From Streptomyces sp. WM6386 (GTDB taxonomy: Bacteria; Actinomycetota; Actinomycetes; Streptomycetales; Streptomycetaceae): DNA of 64,000 bases. Numbering within the stretch: the first letter of the stretch is position 1; every line of letters begins with the position of its first letter. The stretch covers positions 62,001 to 126,000 of the forward strand of contig NZ_JXTE01000038.1 of the NCBI RefSeq assembly GCF_000972385.1. Reading direction: 5' to 3'. Below are positions 8,744 through 18,495 of this stretch, piece by piece. The notes beneath the pieces were generated by a model. That model ran no database searches and was not told the DNA's origin. It was given only the letters and a program-made list of their open reading frames with translations. Position numbers and translations under genes: made by a program.

Positions 8744-9481
8744 GTGCGGGTACGGTGCGCTGCGGCGGCTGTGTGGGGGCTTTCGTTGACGGTGCTGAGC
8801 GCGTGTGGCGGTGGGAGCGAGGCCTCCGGCGTCACGACGGAGGAAACGGGCTCCCAGGCTGCCGTGTCGACTTCCGCAGCTGCGGAGGGTGAGAAGCCCC
8901 GGGCGTCGGCTGAGCCCCAGGCGTCGGCCAAGGCGCTGAGCGACGCTCAGTTGCAGTCCGCTGTCCTGGTCGATGCGGATCTGAGCGAGTTTCAGATGTC
9001 TGAGGAGATGGCGGGTATGCCCGCTCCCGAGGGCGCTGCGAAGAGGATTTCCCCGGCCAAGTGCCAGCCGCTGTTGAACATCGCCGTGGGCAAGCTCGCA
9101 CCGCGGGCGAAGGCGTTCCGGTACAGCGTTGCCGTGGGGTCTTCGCCAGCGGGACAGTCCGGCGACCAGATCGGCGTGGAGATCAAACTCTTCGCCCTTG
9201 AGCAGGCCGGTGCCGAGCGCGTCCTCGCGCAGCTGAGAACAGCGGCGAAGGATTGCGCGGGGTATGAGAACGGCGGGTACCACGCCGTCGCGGCGGCCGA
9301 CGCACCGGACGCGGGCGACGAGGCGGTGGCGTACAAGACGTCCGCGGCGGGCTCGATCCCGATCTGGACCACGGTGGTAAGCAGCGGAGCCACCGTGGTG
9401 GCCTTCGGCCACTACACGGCCGAGCTGCCTGATGAAGTGCTGTCCGCTCAGATCTCCAAGGTCGAGGCGGCCGCAGGCTGA
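8744..9481 (+). CDS. Secreted lipoprotein with a possible sensor-like domain
   Basis: This 245-aa lipoprotein starts at GTG 8744 and has lipobox VLSAC with Cys at residue 21. An Ala/Ser/Glu-rich linker (about 25-65) precedes a mature domain beginning with ALSDAQLQSAVLVDADL. That opening resembles extracellular domains of actinobacterial PknH-type sensors and related lipoproteins. Two further Cys may form a disulphide. The start is 174 nt from the divergent P450 start, so the two promoters must share that gap. The function is unknown and the sensor-domain resemblance is tentative. Confidence 0.7.
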   Translation: MRVRCAAAAVWGLSLTVLSACGGGSEASGVTTEETGSQAAVSTSAAAEGEKPRASAEPQASAKALSDAQLQSAVLVDADLSEFQMSEEMAGMPAPEGAAKRISPAKCQPLLNIAVGKLAPRAKAFRYSVAVGSSPAGQSGDQIGVEIKLFALEQAGAERVLAQLRTAAKDCAGYENGGYHAVAAADAPDAGDEAVAYKTSAAGSIPIWTTVVSSGATVVAFGHYTAELPDEVLSAQISKVEAAAG

Positions 9482-9527
9482 GTGTCCGGCGTTCACTTTC
9501 TTTGATCATGTGCGGTTTGGGGGGTCT

Positions 9528-10433
9528 GTGCGCCGTCGTCGTGAGCAGTCATGTCTTCTGACAGTTGCGCTCCTGTTCAAGTGGTACCTGGTCGGATACC
9601 TCCTCCTGGTTCCGGTCGTCGTTCCCGGGCTCATGGCCGCGCAGTCGCCTCCGCAGCACGTCGAGGGAGCTGTGCTACCGATCCTGGCGGGGATATCCCT
9701 GCTGACCGCGGTCGTTGTGGCCTGGGTGGCCGGCCGCGGCCAGTCCTTCCGGTGGTGGCTGCTTCTTGCCCGTACCGCCGTGCTGCTCGGTCTCTGCGCG
9801 GCAGCGGTGGCTCTGATCCGGTCCCAGGTGGAGCCCGGGGCGTTGCGCGCCACGATGGAGGAGCCGGCGGATCCCTACGCGAAGTGGATGGTCACCTCGA
9901 TGCTGGAGGTCCCGGCGGCGGGGCTCACGGCCATGGTGTTCTTCCTCGTCGTGCGGTGGTGGGGCCGCAGGCGTCCGGCCCTGCCACCCCGGGGCCGGCA
10001 GTCCGCGGACAGGCCCGGCAGTGCGGGCCGGCCGACCATGCCGGAGCCGGGCGAGATATGGCTGGCCATGGTCCCGTACCGCGAAGGAACCGGGGAGGAA
10101 TCCCAGCACTACTGCATCGTGGTGACCTGCCACGAGCACCATGCCGGCGTCCTGCAGATCACCAGCCAGAACAAGGACGCGCGACGCGACCACATCCGGA
10201 TGCCCAACGTCGGATGGGACGAAGTCTCCGGCAAGGACCACTGGACGGAGATCGGCGTCCCTCTGCGCGAGGTGCCGTACGAAAAGTTCCTGACAGTCAG
10301 TCCCCAGGGTCAGTGCCCCGCGACGACATGGGACCAAATCCGGGCAGCGCACCCGACGGAGTTCGCAGACCAGCCTTCAAGCGGGGACGCGGACGCCGGG
10401 GCTTCCCGGGGCGAGTCGAGGGTTGATCAGTGA
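9528..10433 (+). CDS. Membrane-anchored PemK/MazF-like protein
   Basis: This 301-aa protein has three or four N-terminal hydrophobic helices (about residues 10-150). After an Arg/Pro-rich linker comes a soluble domain opening with PEPGEIWLAMVPYREG and continuing CIVVTCHEHH, VLQITSQNKDAR and DHWTEIGVPLREV. The PGEIW opening and following strands look like the PemK/MazF fold, usually an mRNA endoribonuclease toxin. No antitoxin gene is beside it, and membrane tethering is unusual for the family, so it may have another role. I chose GTG 9528; an ATG at 9432 would overlap the upstream lipoprotein gene by 50 nt. The fold call is by motif only. Confidence 0.6.
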   Translation: MRRRREQSCLLTVALLFKWYLVGYLLLVPVVVPGLMAAQSPPQHVEGAVLPILAGISLLTAVVVAWVAGRGQSFRWWLLLARTAVLLGLCAAAVALIRSQVEPGALRATMEEPADPYAKWMVTSMLEVPAAGLTAMVFFLVVRWWGRRRPALPPRGRQSADRPGSAGRPTMPEPGEIWLAMVPYREGTGEESQHYCIVVTCHEHHAGVLQITSQNKDARRDHIRMPNVGWDEVSGKDHWTEIGVPLREVPYEKFLTVSPQGQCPATTWDQIRAAHPTEFADQPSSGDADAGASRGESRVDQ

Positions 10434-10516
10434 AACCACGCAACCGGATACCTAACCTTCGCCGCCGGCGTCATCACCGGCCCGGATCGTCGTAGTCCTC
10501 GGCTACGGTCCTGGCC

Positions 10517-11962
10517 ATGACGGGAACGGACGACGACCTCTTTCGCGCGGTCAGGCCTGCGCACGGCGCTCGGCCTCTGGAGCAGGTTGCGAGGATCCGC
10601 GCCCTGCTGGCCGAGGGCGCCGAGGTGTCAGCGCCTGATGAGCAGGGGGCCACCCCCTTGCACCGGGCGGTCCAAGCCCCTTACCAGGACAGGGACCCGC
10701 TGCCGTCGCTGGAAGTGGTGCGTGCTCTGCTGGAGTCGGGTGCGGATGTGCACGCCCGCGACCGGATCGGGGTCACGCCCGCCGCCCGGGCCGTGCTGCT
10801 CAACAGCACCGCGCCGCAAGCCGCCGTCGACCGGTCGGTGGCGGTACTGGATCTCCTGGTCGAGCACGGCGCCCTTCTCGACGGACCCTGCGGGGACGTC
10901 ATGGGCGGTTCGTTCGCGCACCACAGCACCACCGCCACCCCGGTCTACGCCTTCCTCCTCGATCACGGCGCACCGACGGCGGACACCGACAGGCTCGGCA
11001 ACACCCCCCTGCACGCCACCGTGAGCTCGGCCCAGCCTCAACTGGTGGAACTCCTGCTCCAGCGCGGCGCCGACACCGCTGCCGTCAACCAACTCGGACA
11101 GACCCCGCTGGGTATCGCACTGCGCCTGGACCATCACAACGACCATCAACGACGTGCCCGGTCGCAGATCGTGCCCATGCTGGAAGCGGCAGGGGCACCC
11201 GCGCACGTCCGCTACCCCCGCACCGAGGGCGGACCACTGCCCATCGACATGCACGCGGTACGCCGGGCCGCAGCGGAACTGCGCGCCGAAGGCGAGGACA
11301 ACCCCGGGCTGCAACGGCACGTGGACGAGACATACGACAGCTACCAGCACTTCGTCGACGTGCTGAAACGCAACTGCGGCCCCGACGGTTTCGTGTGGGT
11401 ACTGGAGCTCTGCCGCAGAGTCCTCGGCGCCACGGGCACAGCCCGGACCCTGGTGGGCGAGCAGGAAGTGCGTACTCCCTTCTTCCACCACGGCGACCTC
11501 GTCGTCGAGGGAAACCTTCAGGTGATGCGCTCCTTCGTGGTCACCGGCTCCCTGACGGTCGAGGGCTGTCTGGCGGACTCGCGCCCGGCCTCGGGCATCG
11601 TCGTCGGCGGAGACGTGACGGCCCAGGCGGTGTACACCGATGGCGACATGCATGTCAGCGGCGACATCGAGGCGGACATCGTCTACGGCTGCTACAACGA
11701 CCACACCCTGGAGGCACGCACCATCCGGGGACGCCTGGTCATCTCGGACGACCACGATGTACAGGCCCATGTGGAAGCGGAGCATCACTTCGACAACGAC
11801 GACTACCAGCAGGGGTACGGCGAGGGCGTGCAGGAGTACCTGCGCACCCTCCTGGTGGACGAGGTGTTCACCAAGGACGACGATGACGAAGCATCGCTGA
11901 ACCCGGGCGAACTCTTCTCTCGCCTGTGGGAAGGAGAAGCCGTCTTCCGTACCTCTGACTGA
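10517..11962 (+). CDS. Ankyrin repeats fused to a bactofilin-like beta-helix
   Basis: This 481-aa protein begins with about four ankyrin repeats, marked by QGATPLHRAV, IGVTPAARAV, LGNTPLHATV and LGQTPLGIAL (residues about 10-230), a protein-binding scaffold. After a helical linker, residues about 330-430 form a ladder of short strands (GDLVVEGNLQV, GSLTVEGCL, GGDVTAQAVYTDGDMHVSGD, GRLVISDDHD). This resembles the right-handed beta-helix of bactofilins and related polymer-forming proteins. The acidic C-terminus holds DDDDE. No signal peptide is seen, so it is probably cytoplasmic. I know no characterised protein with this combination. It is 29 nt from the convergent LAL regulator stop. Confidence 0.75.
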   Translation: MTGTDDDLFRAVRPAHGARPLEQVARIRALLAEGAEVSAPDEQGATPLHRAVQAPYQDRDPLPSLEVVRALLESGADVHARDRIGVTPAARAVLLNSTAPQAAVDRSVAVLDLLVEHGALLDGPCGDVMGGSFAHHSTTATPVYAFLLDHGAPTADTDRLGNTPLHATVSSAQPQLVELLLQRGADTAAVNQLGQTPLGIALRLDHHNDHQRRARSQIVPMLEAAGAPAHVRYPRTEGGPLPIDMHAVRRAAAELRAEGEDNPGLQRHVDETYDSYQHFVDVLKRNCGPDGFVWVLELCRRVLGATGTARTLVGEQEVRTPFFHHGDLVVEGNLQVMRSFVVTGSLTVEGCLADSRPASGIVVGGDVTAQAVYTDGDMHVSGDIEADIVYGCYNDHTLEARTIRGRLVISDDHDVQAHVEAEHHFDNDDYQQGYGEGVQEYLRTLLVDEVFTKDDDDEASLNPGELFSRLWEGEAVFRTSD

Positions 11963-11990
11963 CCGGCCATCAAGACGTTGACGGAGAAGA

Positions 11991-14840
11991 TCAGGTGGGC
12001 CCGGTGGTTCCGGTCGTCGTGTCGCGCAGCTCGAGCCTGGTCTGGAGGACGGCGAGGGCGGCTCGTGAAGTGACGCCGGTCTTGCGGTAGATGCGGCTGA
12101 GGTGAGACTCGACTGTGCGGGGGCTGAGGAAGAGTCGGGCGGCGATGGCTGGGGTGGTCAGACCGTCGGCGACCAGCGCGGCGATCTCGCGTTCGCGGGC
12201 GGACAGGCCCGGGTCCGGGGCCGGAGGCCGGGCCGGGGGCACGTCGTGCACGAGGGGGTGGAACGCGTCGGCCAGGCCGGTCAGTTGACGTGCACCACCG
12301 GTCTCGGCGAGCTGTCGGGCGCGTGTCCACATGGCGCGGGCGCGGTCCGGATTGCCGGCGGCGATCAGGGGTGCGCCGAACAGCAGGCTGAACGCTTCCC
12401 ACAGCACCGCTCCCCCGCGGGCCGCCTTGTCCACGGCCTCCTCGAACAGTTCGGCGGCCGCTGCCGTGTCGCCGCCGGCAGCCAGACAGTGGGCGGTGCT
12501 GCGCAGCGCCGAGGCCTGCTGCGACGGCAGGTTGAGCTGCTCCGCCTCCTTGCGGGCCCGCTCCGCCCAGGTCGCGGCGGCTGCCGTGTCGCCGGTCATG
12601 ATGGCCGAGTTGACGAGGATCTCCAGGATGAGCGGGCGCATGGACGGGTGGAGCGCGTTCAGGTCGTCGCCTCCGCCACGCAGGACCGCGGCCCGGGCGC
12701 GCTGCGGATCACCCGCGTGCATCGCCGCCTGGGCGAGCACGCACCAGGCGATGGACGCCCACCAGTTGGTACGCGTACCTGAAGCGGCGACGGCTTCCTC
12801 GGCCACCGCCAGTGCGGCCTGGTCGCCGGGCACGAGGGCGAACATCTGGGTATAGGCCTTGTTGGTGAGGACGAAGGCCAGCAGTTCGTCGCTGCCGATG
12901 CCACGGGCGATCGTCTCGGCCTCGTCCGCGAGTTCCCTGGCCGAGTCCAGGCGCAGGGTCTGGAGTTGAACATATGCCTTGCACAGCAGCAGGTGCGGCA
13001 GGACGTAGAGCCGGCCGCCGCGCCGGGCGATGGCCAGGCCGCGATCGGCGTGCCGTTCGGCATCGGCGTACCGCTCCAGGAACGCCTCGGCCCAGCCGAG
13101 CCGGGCCAGCGGCTCGCACAGTCCCGCGAGGTCGTGATCGGTAAGGGCGTCGACCAGGGCGGCGGCCCGATCGCTTGTCTCCCGCGCGGCACCCATGTTG
13201 CCTTCGTACGTCTCCCCGAGAGCCGCAACCCCGAGGGCGCCCGCCTGGGCGACCTCATCGCCCAGCGCCCGAGCCAGGTCGAGGGTGCCGGCCAGGTCGG
13301 CACGCACCTGGGGGTAGGCGGTGGCATGCGGCGCGGACGATCCGAGTTCCAGGCCGAGTTCTACCGTGTCGGCGTCGGACGGGCCCGGTGTCCGGGCGAG
13401 CTCGCGGCGCAGCAGGGCAACCGCCTCGGCGTACCGCCCCAGGTAACGCTCCATCACCGCGCACAGTGCCACGGCAGAGGCCCGCACGCTTCGTGGTGCC
13501 CCCGCCTCGTCGGGCGGTGACATGGCGATCACCTCATGCAGCAGGTCCCGGCTCTCCCGCAGTCCTCCGCATACTCCGAGGGCACGGGCCCGTCGCAGCA
13601 TCAGATCGCGGCGCAGCGTGGCGTGTTGGGGCTGGTCGGGCAGGTGGGTGAGGGCGACGCCGAGCCAGTGGGCGCTGCTCGCGGGTGCGGTGGCGGCGGA
13701 GCGCTCGGCCGCTTCGGACAGTACGGCGACGGCCTGCGGGTCCCAGCCGGTCAGTGACTGCTCGACGTGGTGGGCGCGTTCGCTTGCGGGAGCTCCCGCG
13801 GCGGCCAGCGCGTCCGCGGCGAGGCGGTGCATGCGCACACGTTCCAGGGGGTGGGTGCTCTCGTGCACGACAGCTCGTAGCACGGGGTGGCGCAGTGCCC
13901 ACCGCCCGCCCGGCCCGGGGCGCAGGAGGTCACGGTCGGTCAGTGCTCCCAGGTCCGCGGTGACTTCGGCCTCGTCCCGGCCGGTCACCATGGTGAGCAG
14001 GGCGGTGCTGCCACGGTCGCCGAGGACGGCCACCGCCTCGGCGGTACGGCGCTCTGACGCGGTCAGCGGGGTCAGTTCGTCCAGCAGGACGGAGCCGAGT
14101 CCGGCTGAGTGCGGTGGTGTGTCCTGCCCCGCGTCGCGTCCTGCTTGTCCGGCCTGGAGGAGGGCGAGGAAGTACAGCGGATTGCCGTCGCTGGCGGCGT
14201 ACAGCTCGGCGGCCCGGCCAGGCTGCATGCCGGGTGCCAGTCCGGGGGCCAGGACCTCGACGCACGCCCGCTCGGCGAGGGGGCCGAGGTTCAGCCGCAG
14301 CACCGTACCCATGTCGATGCCCCGGGTGAGCGCGGCGTCCAGGGAGGCCGTGGTCTGGCGGTCGCGACGGGCCACGACGATCACGACGGGGGCGTTCGGG
14401 GGGTGGCGGACGACGTGGTCGAGGAGCTCCAGGGATGCCGGGTCCGCCCAGTGCAGATCGTCCAACGCCACGACGAGACCGGGGCCGGGGCCGGACCGGG
14501 CGATCCGTACGAGCAGCTTCGCGATGGAGCGCTGCAGACCGAACCGGTCGCCGCGCGCGTCCTTGGCACCCGGATCCGTCAGCTCCATGTCGTGGTCGGC
14601 GAGTGCGTCGCTGAACGGCTGGTAAGGGATGTGCTGTTCGTACTCGGTGGCCCGGCCGCGCAGTACCGTCATCCCCCGGGCCTGCGCCCGCCGGCAGAAC
14701 TCGGCCATCAACCGGCTCTTGCCGATGCCTGCGGTCCCGGCGAGGTCCACGACGGAGCAACCGCCGTCCTCGCCGAGTGTCCGGTCGAGCACCGAGTCCA
14801 GAAGTTCCAGTTCTGTCGCCCGGCTCACCAGCGGAGTCAC
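11991..14840 (-). CDS. LAL-family (large ATP-binding LuxR) transcription regulator
   Basis: This 949-aa protein has the LAL plan: a P-loop ATPase at the N-terminus with Walker A GTAGIGKS (35-42) and a Walker B-like LVVALDDLHWAD, a long helical TPR-like middle, and a C-terminal LuxR-type helix-turn-helix (LSAREREIAALVADGLTT, then SPRTVESHLSRIYRKTGV). LAL/MalT-type proteins use ATP and a small inducer to activate catabolic or antibiotic genes. GTG 14840 is preceded by AGGTGG, and an upstream ATG in this frame meets a stop within three codons. It lies just downstream of the rhamnosidase operon in the same direction, so it may control sugar use; that is inference. Confidence 0.9.
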   Translation of the reverse strand: MTPLVSRATELELLDSVLDRTLGEDGGCSVVDLAGTAGIGKSRLMAEFCRRAQARGMTVLRGRATEYEQHIPYQPFSDALADHDMELTDPGAKDARGDRFGLQRSIAKLLVRIARSGPGPGLVVALDDLHWADPASLELLDHVVRHPPNAPVVIVVARRDRQTTASLDAALTRGIDMGTVLRLNLGPLAERACVEVLAPGLAPGMQPGRAAELYAASDGNPLYFLALLQAGQAGRDAGQDTPPHSAGLGSVLLDELTPLTASERRTAEAVAVLGDRGSTALLTMVTGRDEAEVTADLGALTDRDLLRPGPGGRWALRHPVLRAVVHESTHPLERVRMHRLAADALAAAGAPASERAHHVEQSLTGWDPQAVAVLSEAAERSAATAPASSAHWLGVALTHLPDQPQHATLRRDLMLRRARALGVCGGLRESRDLLHEVIAMSPPDEAGAPRSVRASAVALCAVMERYLGRYAEAVALLRRELARTPGPSDADTVELGLELGSSAPHATAYPQVRADLAGTLDLARALGDEVAQAGALGVAALGETYEGNMGAARETSDRAAALVDALTDHDLAGLCEPLARLGWAEAFLERYADAERHADRGLAIARRGGRLYVLPHLLLCKAYVQLQTLRLDSARELADEAETIARGIGSDELLAFVLTNKAYTQMFALVPGDQAALAVAEEAVAASGTRTNWWASIAWCVLAQAAMHAGDPQRARAAVLRGGGDDLNALHPSMRPLILEILVNSAIMTGDTAAAATWAERARKEAEQLNLPSQQASALRSTAHCLAAGGDTAAAAELFEEAVDKAARGGAVLWEAFSLLFGAPLIAAGNPDRARAMWTRARQLAETGGARQLTGLADAFHPLVHDVPPARPPAPDPGLSAREREIAALVADGLTTPAIAARLFLSPRTVESHLSRIYRKTGVTSRAALAVLQTRLELRDTTTGTTGPT

Positions 14841-14986
14841 ATCGCCACCTAACTCCCCATGACCACGCGGCCGTCGGGGACATTTCCGTGACGATCTTAC
14901 GTAATCCGTGCCCGGCCCGGCCCGGCCGAACCGGCCGGACCCCTCGACGCAAGGGTGTTGAGGGGCGCTCTGCGTGGGCGTGGCCA

Positions 14987-17596
14987 TCACGCCCGTTCGG
15001 TGTGGTGCTGCGGTCGCCATGTCGTGGTGGTGCCGGCCGTCAAGGTGGTCAGGTCCCCGTCCGGCCACTCGATCCGTGCTGTGGTGCCGGTGGGCACCGT
15101 GGTGTGCACCTCCATGCCCGAGGCGTGCAGCTCCCAGCGGATGGCCACGCGTCCGTACGGGGACTCGTGGGCGGCGTCGGCCCAGGTGATGCCGCCGCCC
15201 GGTCGTGGACGGAAGACGATGTCGCGGTAGCCGGGTGCGGCGGCGGTCAGGCCGGCGACCGTGGTGTGCAGCCACTGGGCGACCGCGCCGAGGGCGTAGT
15301 GGTTGAAGGAGGTCATCTCGCCCGGGTTGACGGTGCCGTCGGGGAGCATGCTGTCCCAGCGTTCCCAGATGGTCGTGGCGTCGTGCTTCAGCGCGTACAG
15401 CCAGGAGGGGCAGTCCTGTTGGAGGAGCAGGGTGTAGGCGGTGTCGGTGTGGTGGGTGGCGCTGAGTGCGGGTGTGACGAGGGGGGTGCCGATGAAGCCG
15501 GTCTGGATGGTGTGTCCTCCTGCGGCGACCAGTTCGGCCAGGCGGTCTCCTGCCGTGGTGCGGGCTGCCGGGTCGGGAAGCAGGTCGAACTGGAGGGCGA
15601 TGGCGTAGGCGGTCTGGGTGTCGCTGGTCATCAGGCCGGAGGGCAGTACGTAGGCGTCGATGAAGGCCCGGCGCACCCGGTGAGCGAGCTCCTCGTAGCG
15701 TTGACGGTCCTCGTCGAGGCCGAGGACGCCGGCGGTCCACGCCGTGTGCCGCGCGGACCAGGCGTAGTAGGCGGTGGCGATGAGGTGGCGGTCGGTGCGG
15801 CCGGCGCCGGGGTCCTCCGGGGGTGCGGACGGGTCGAGCCAGTCGCCGAGCTGGTAGCTGTCGTTCCACAGGTCCGAGGGGCCCGCGAGCTCGGAGAGGA
15901 GGTCGACCCAGCGGCGTGCGCTGTCGTACTGGGCGGCCAGCAGCCCGGTGTCGCCGGAGTCCTGGTAGAGCGCCCACGGGGTCAGTGTCACCACGTCGCC
16001 CCAGCCCGCACCGGGTCGGGCGGGTGTCCACTGCGGGCCGCCGGGGATGGCCGGTACGTACCAGGGCACGGTGCCGTCTTCGTGTTGCTCCACGGCGACG
16101 TCGCGCAGCCAGGAAGCGAGCATCCCGTGGCAGTCGTACAGGAAGGCGGCGGTGGGCGCGAAGACCTGGATGTCGCCGGTCCAGCCGAGCCGTTCGTCAC
16201 GTTGCGGGCAGTCGGTGGGCAGGTCGACGAAGTTGCCGCGCAGACTCCACACGATGTTCTCGTGGAGCCGGTTCACCTGGTCGTTGGAGCAGGCGAACCA
16301 GCCGGTCCTGGCCATGTCGGTGTGGTGGACGCGGGCCACGATGTCACGGCGGGGGTCGCCGCCGCGCCAGCCGGTGATCTCGGCGTAGCGGAATCCGTGG
16401 ATGGTGAAGCGCGGCTCCCACGTCTCCCGGTCCCCGCCCCGCAGGACGTAGCGGTCGGTGGAGAGGGCGTCGCGCAGGGGGCGGACGCACAGCTCTCCGT
16501 TCTGGAGCACCTCGGCATGACGGATGACGACCGTGTGTCCGGCCGGGCCGGTCACGCTGATACGGATCCTGCCGACGAGGTTCTGTCCGAAGTCCACCAG
16601 GAGACGGTCGGCGTCCAGGACGGTCACCTGGGCCGGTGCGATCTCCTCGGTGCAGCGCACCGGCGGTCCGGTGGGGGCGACCAGCGTGCGTGGATCGCGG
16701 GGGACGATGTCGACCGGTGCCCAGTCGCCGGCGCCGAATCCGGGACTGGACCAGCCCGGCTGTTCGTCCCGGGCGTCGTACGTCTCGCCATCGAGCAGGC
16801 CGGAGGACACGATCGGGCCGTGGGCCGCTCGCCACGAGCTGTCGGTGTTGATGGTGGTGCGGGTTCCGTCGCGGTGGACGATCTCGAGTTGGGCGATGAG
16901 GGCGAGTCGGTCGCCGTAGAGATCGCGATGGCCGCCGCCGAAGCCCAGCCGTCCGCGGTACCAGCCGTCGGCCAGCCATGCGCCGATGGTGTTGTCGCCG
17001 GCGCGCAGGTGTTCCGTGACGTCGTGGGTCTGGTAGCGCAGCCGGTGGTCGTAGCTGGTCCAGCCGGGGGCGAGCGTGTGGTCGCCGACCCGGCGGCCGT
17101 TGATCTCGATCTCGTACAGGCCGTGGGCGGTGACGTACAGCCGCGCGCGCTCCACCTCCGCGCCGGTCTGGAAGTCCTTGCGCAGCAGCGGTGGGCGCCG
17201 CTCGCCGTCGAGCCGCTCCAGTGGCCGGCGTTGCGGGGAGACGGCGTGCGCGCTCCAGTCCGCCGGCTCCAGCAGTCCCGTCTCCAGACGCAGGGCCGGG
17301 CTCCAGTCGCCGGCGGTGGCGTCGTCTCCTCGGACCCGGACGCGTATCTCGGCGGGCTCGCGCGACGTCAGTGGCCGGTCCGGCCAGTCGACGAGGACGG
17401 AGTCTGCGGAGACGATCCAGTCGGTGAGGTGCGTGCCGTCGGCGCGCGCGATCTCGATCTGATACGCCTGCTGGCTCCAGCCGGCCGGCGCGATGGTCTT
17501 CCACGAGATCCGCGGTTGTGACTCACCGATGCCGAACGGCTCCCGGTGATGTTCCGCGGTCGGTGTCGCGACCACTGGACTCGACGCGTGGTTCAT
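14987..17596 (-). CDS. GH78 alpha-L-rhamnosidase
   Basis: This 869-aa enzyme hydrolyses terminal alpha-L-rhamnose. The GH78 core signature TDCPQRDERLGWTGD, holding the catalytic carboxylates, is intact. Upstream are the usual beta-sandwich modules (for example APGWTSYDHRLRYQTHDV). The (alpha/alpha)6 barrel follows (GWGDVVTLTPWALY), and a C-terminal beta domain ends the protein. No signal peptide is present, so it acts inside the cell on imported oligosaccharides. Its ATG overlaps the stop of the upstream permease by 4 nt (ATGA), so it is translationally coupled to the ABC importer. It probably feeds on rhamnosides brought in by that importer. Confidence 0.95.
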   Translation of the reverse strand: MNHASSPVVATPTAEHHREPFGIGESQPRISWKTIAPAGWSQQAYQIEIARADGTHLTDWIVSADSVLVDWPDRPLTSREPAEIRVRVRGDDATAGDWSPALRLETGLLEPADWSAHAVSPQRRPLERLDGERRPPLLRKDFQTGAEVERARLYVTAHGLYEIEINGRRVGDHTLAPGWTSYDHRLRYQTHDVTEHLRAGDNTIGAWLADGWYRGRLGFGGGHRDLYGDRLALIAQLEIVHRDGTRTTINTDSSWRAAHGPIVSSGLLDGETYDARDEQPGWSSPGFGAGDWAPVDIVPRDPRTLVAPTGPPVRCTEEIAPAQVTVLDADRLLVDFGQNLVGRIRISVTGPAGHTVVIRHAEVLQNGELCVRPLRDALSTDRYVLRGGDRETWEPRFTIHGFRYAEITGWRGGDPRRDIVARVHHTDMARTGWFACSNDQVNRLHENIVWSLRGNFVDLPTDCPQRDERLGWTGDIQVFAPTAAFLYDCHGMLASWLRDVAVEQHEDGTVPWYVPAIPGGPQWTPARPGAGWGDVVTLTPWALYQDSGDTGLLAAQYDSARRWVDLLSELAGPSDLWNDSYQLGDWLDPSAPPEDPGAGRTDRHLIATAYYAWSARHTAWTAGVLGLDEDRQRYEELAHRVRRAFIDAYVLPSGLMTSDTQTAYAIALQFDLLPDPAARTTAGDRLAELVAAGGHTIQTGFIGTPLVTPALSATHHTDTAYTLLLQQDCPSWLYALKHDATTIWERWDSMLPDGTVNPGEMTSFNHYALGAVAQWLHTTVAGLTAAAPGYRDIVFRPRPGGGITWADAAHESPYGRVAIRWELHASGMEVHTTVPTGTTARIEWPDGDLTTLTAGTTTTWRPQHHTERA

Positions 17597-18489
17597 CCCT
17601 TCACCGCCCCGGCGGTCAGGCCCTTGATGATGCGCTGGTTGATGAGGAGGTACAGGAACAGGGCGCCGACCACGTTGATGCTGATCGCGGCGAACAGCGG
17701 TCCGTAGGCCGTCTCGCCGTACTGCCCGGTGAAGTTGAGCAGGCCGACCTGGATGGTGCGCAGGTCGTCGTCGGTGGTGAAGGTGAGTGAGATGAGCAGG
17801 TCGTTCCAGATGAAGAAGAACTGCACGAGCCCCACGGTGAAGACGGCGTTGCGGACCATCGGGAAGGCGATCCGCCAGAAGGCTCCAAGGATGCTCGCCC
17901 CGTCCAGGGTGGCGGCTTCGAACACCTCGCGCGGGATCGAGCGGAAGTAGGTGGCCATCATGAAGACGGTCAGCGGAAGACCGGCCGCGGTGTAGGTGAG
18001 GATGAGCGGCCACAGTGTCCCGGACAGTCCCGCCTGGAAGTAGATCCGGAACAGCGGCAGCAGGATCATCTGGCTCGGCACCATGATGCCGAGGAGGAAG
18101 GCCAGCAGGACCTTTTGGCGTCCGCGCCAGACCATCACCTCCAGGGCGAAGCCGGCGGCGACGCCGAGCAGGATGATGAGCGCGAGGGAGGGCACAGTGG
18201 CCAGGAGGCTGTTGCGGATGTACAGGGCGACGTGTCCGGTCGACCACGCCTCGGTGTAGTTGTGCAGGCCCCAGCTCTCGGGGAGCGACCAGGCGGGGTC
18301 GTTGACGAACTCGGACTGGGTCTTGAAGGAGCTCAGCAGCAGCCACAGCAGCGGTGCCACCTCGATCACCAGCAGCAGGGCCACGAGTGCGTTGCGCACC
18401 AGACGCCGGGCGTGGCGGCGTCTGGGGAGGGAGGTCTTCGGCGGGCGGGTCAGGCGTCCCCGCGGCGGCGCTGTCAGGGTGTCGGTCAT
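17593..18489 (-). CDS. Carbohydrate ABC transporter permease (MalG type)
   Basis: This 298-aa inner-membrane subunit has six predicted helices and the EAA loop that contacts the ATPase (EVFEAATLDGASILGAFWRI). It follows the first permease by 6 nt and overlaps the rhamnosidase start by 4 nt, so it belongs to the four-gene import-and-hydrolysis operon. No ATPase gene is present, as in many Streptomyces sugar operons that share MsiK. The substrate is inferred from the coupled GH78 gene. Confidence 0.93.
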   Translation of the reverse strand: MTDTLTAPPRGRLTRPPKTSLPRRRHARRLVRNALVALLLVIEVAPLLWLLLSSFKTQSEFVNDPAWSLPESWGLHNYTEAWSTGHVALYIRNSLLATVPSLALIILLGVAAGFALEVMVWRGRQKVLLAFLLGIMVPSQMILLPLFRIYFQAGLSGTLWPLILTYTAAGLPLTVFMMATYFRSIPREVFEAATLDGASILGAFWRIAFPMVRNAVFTVGLVQFFFIWNDLLISLTFTTDDDLRTIQVGLLNFTGQYGETAYGPLFAAISINVVGALFLYLLINQRIIKGLTAGAVKG

Positions 18490-18495
18490 GGGGGT

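Noticed and set aside
7238-14840. Natural-product gene cluster around the P450 and LAL regulator
   Set aside because: No biosynthetic core, tailoring set or resistance gene accompanies them; the two are 3.4 kb apart among unrelated genes.
14841-16031. N-terminal extension of the LAL regulator
   Set aside because: The extension is Arg/Pro/His-rich shadow sequence inside GH78; a GTG with ribosome-binding site at 14840 gives the normal family start.
14777-17521. 914-aa open frame on the plus strand
   Set aside because: It is antisense to the GH78 gene, has Val/Gly-rich composition typical of GC-rich shadow frames and no family match.
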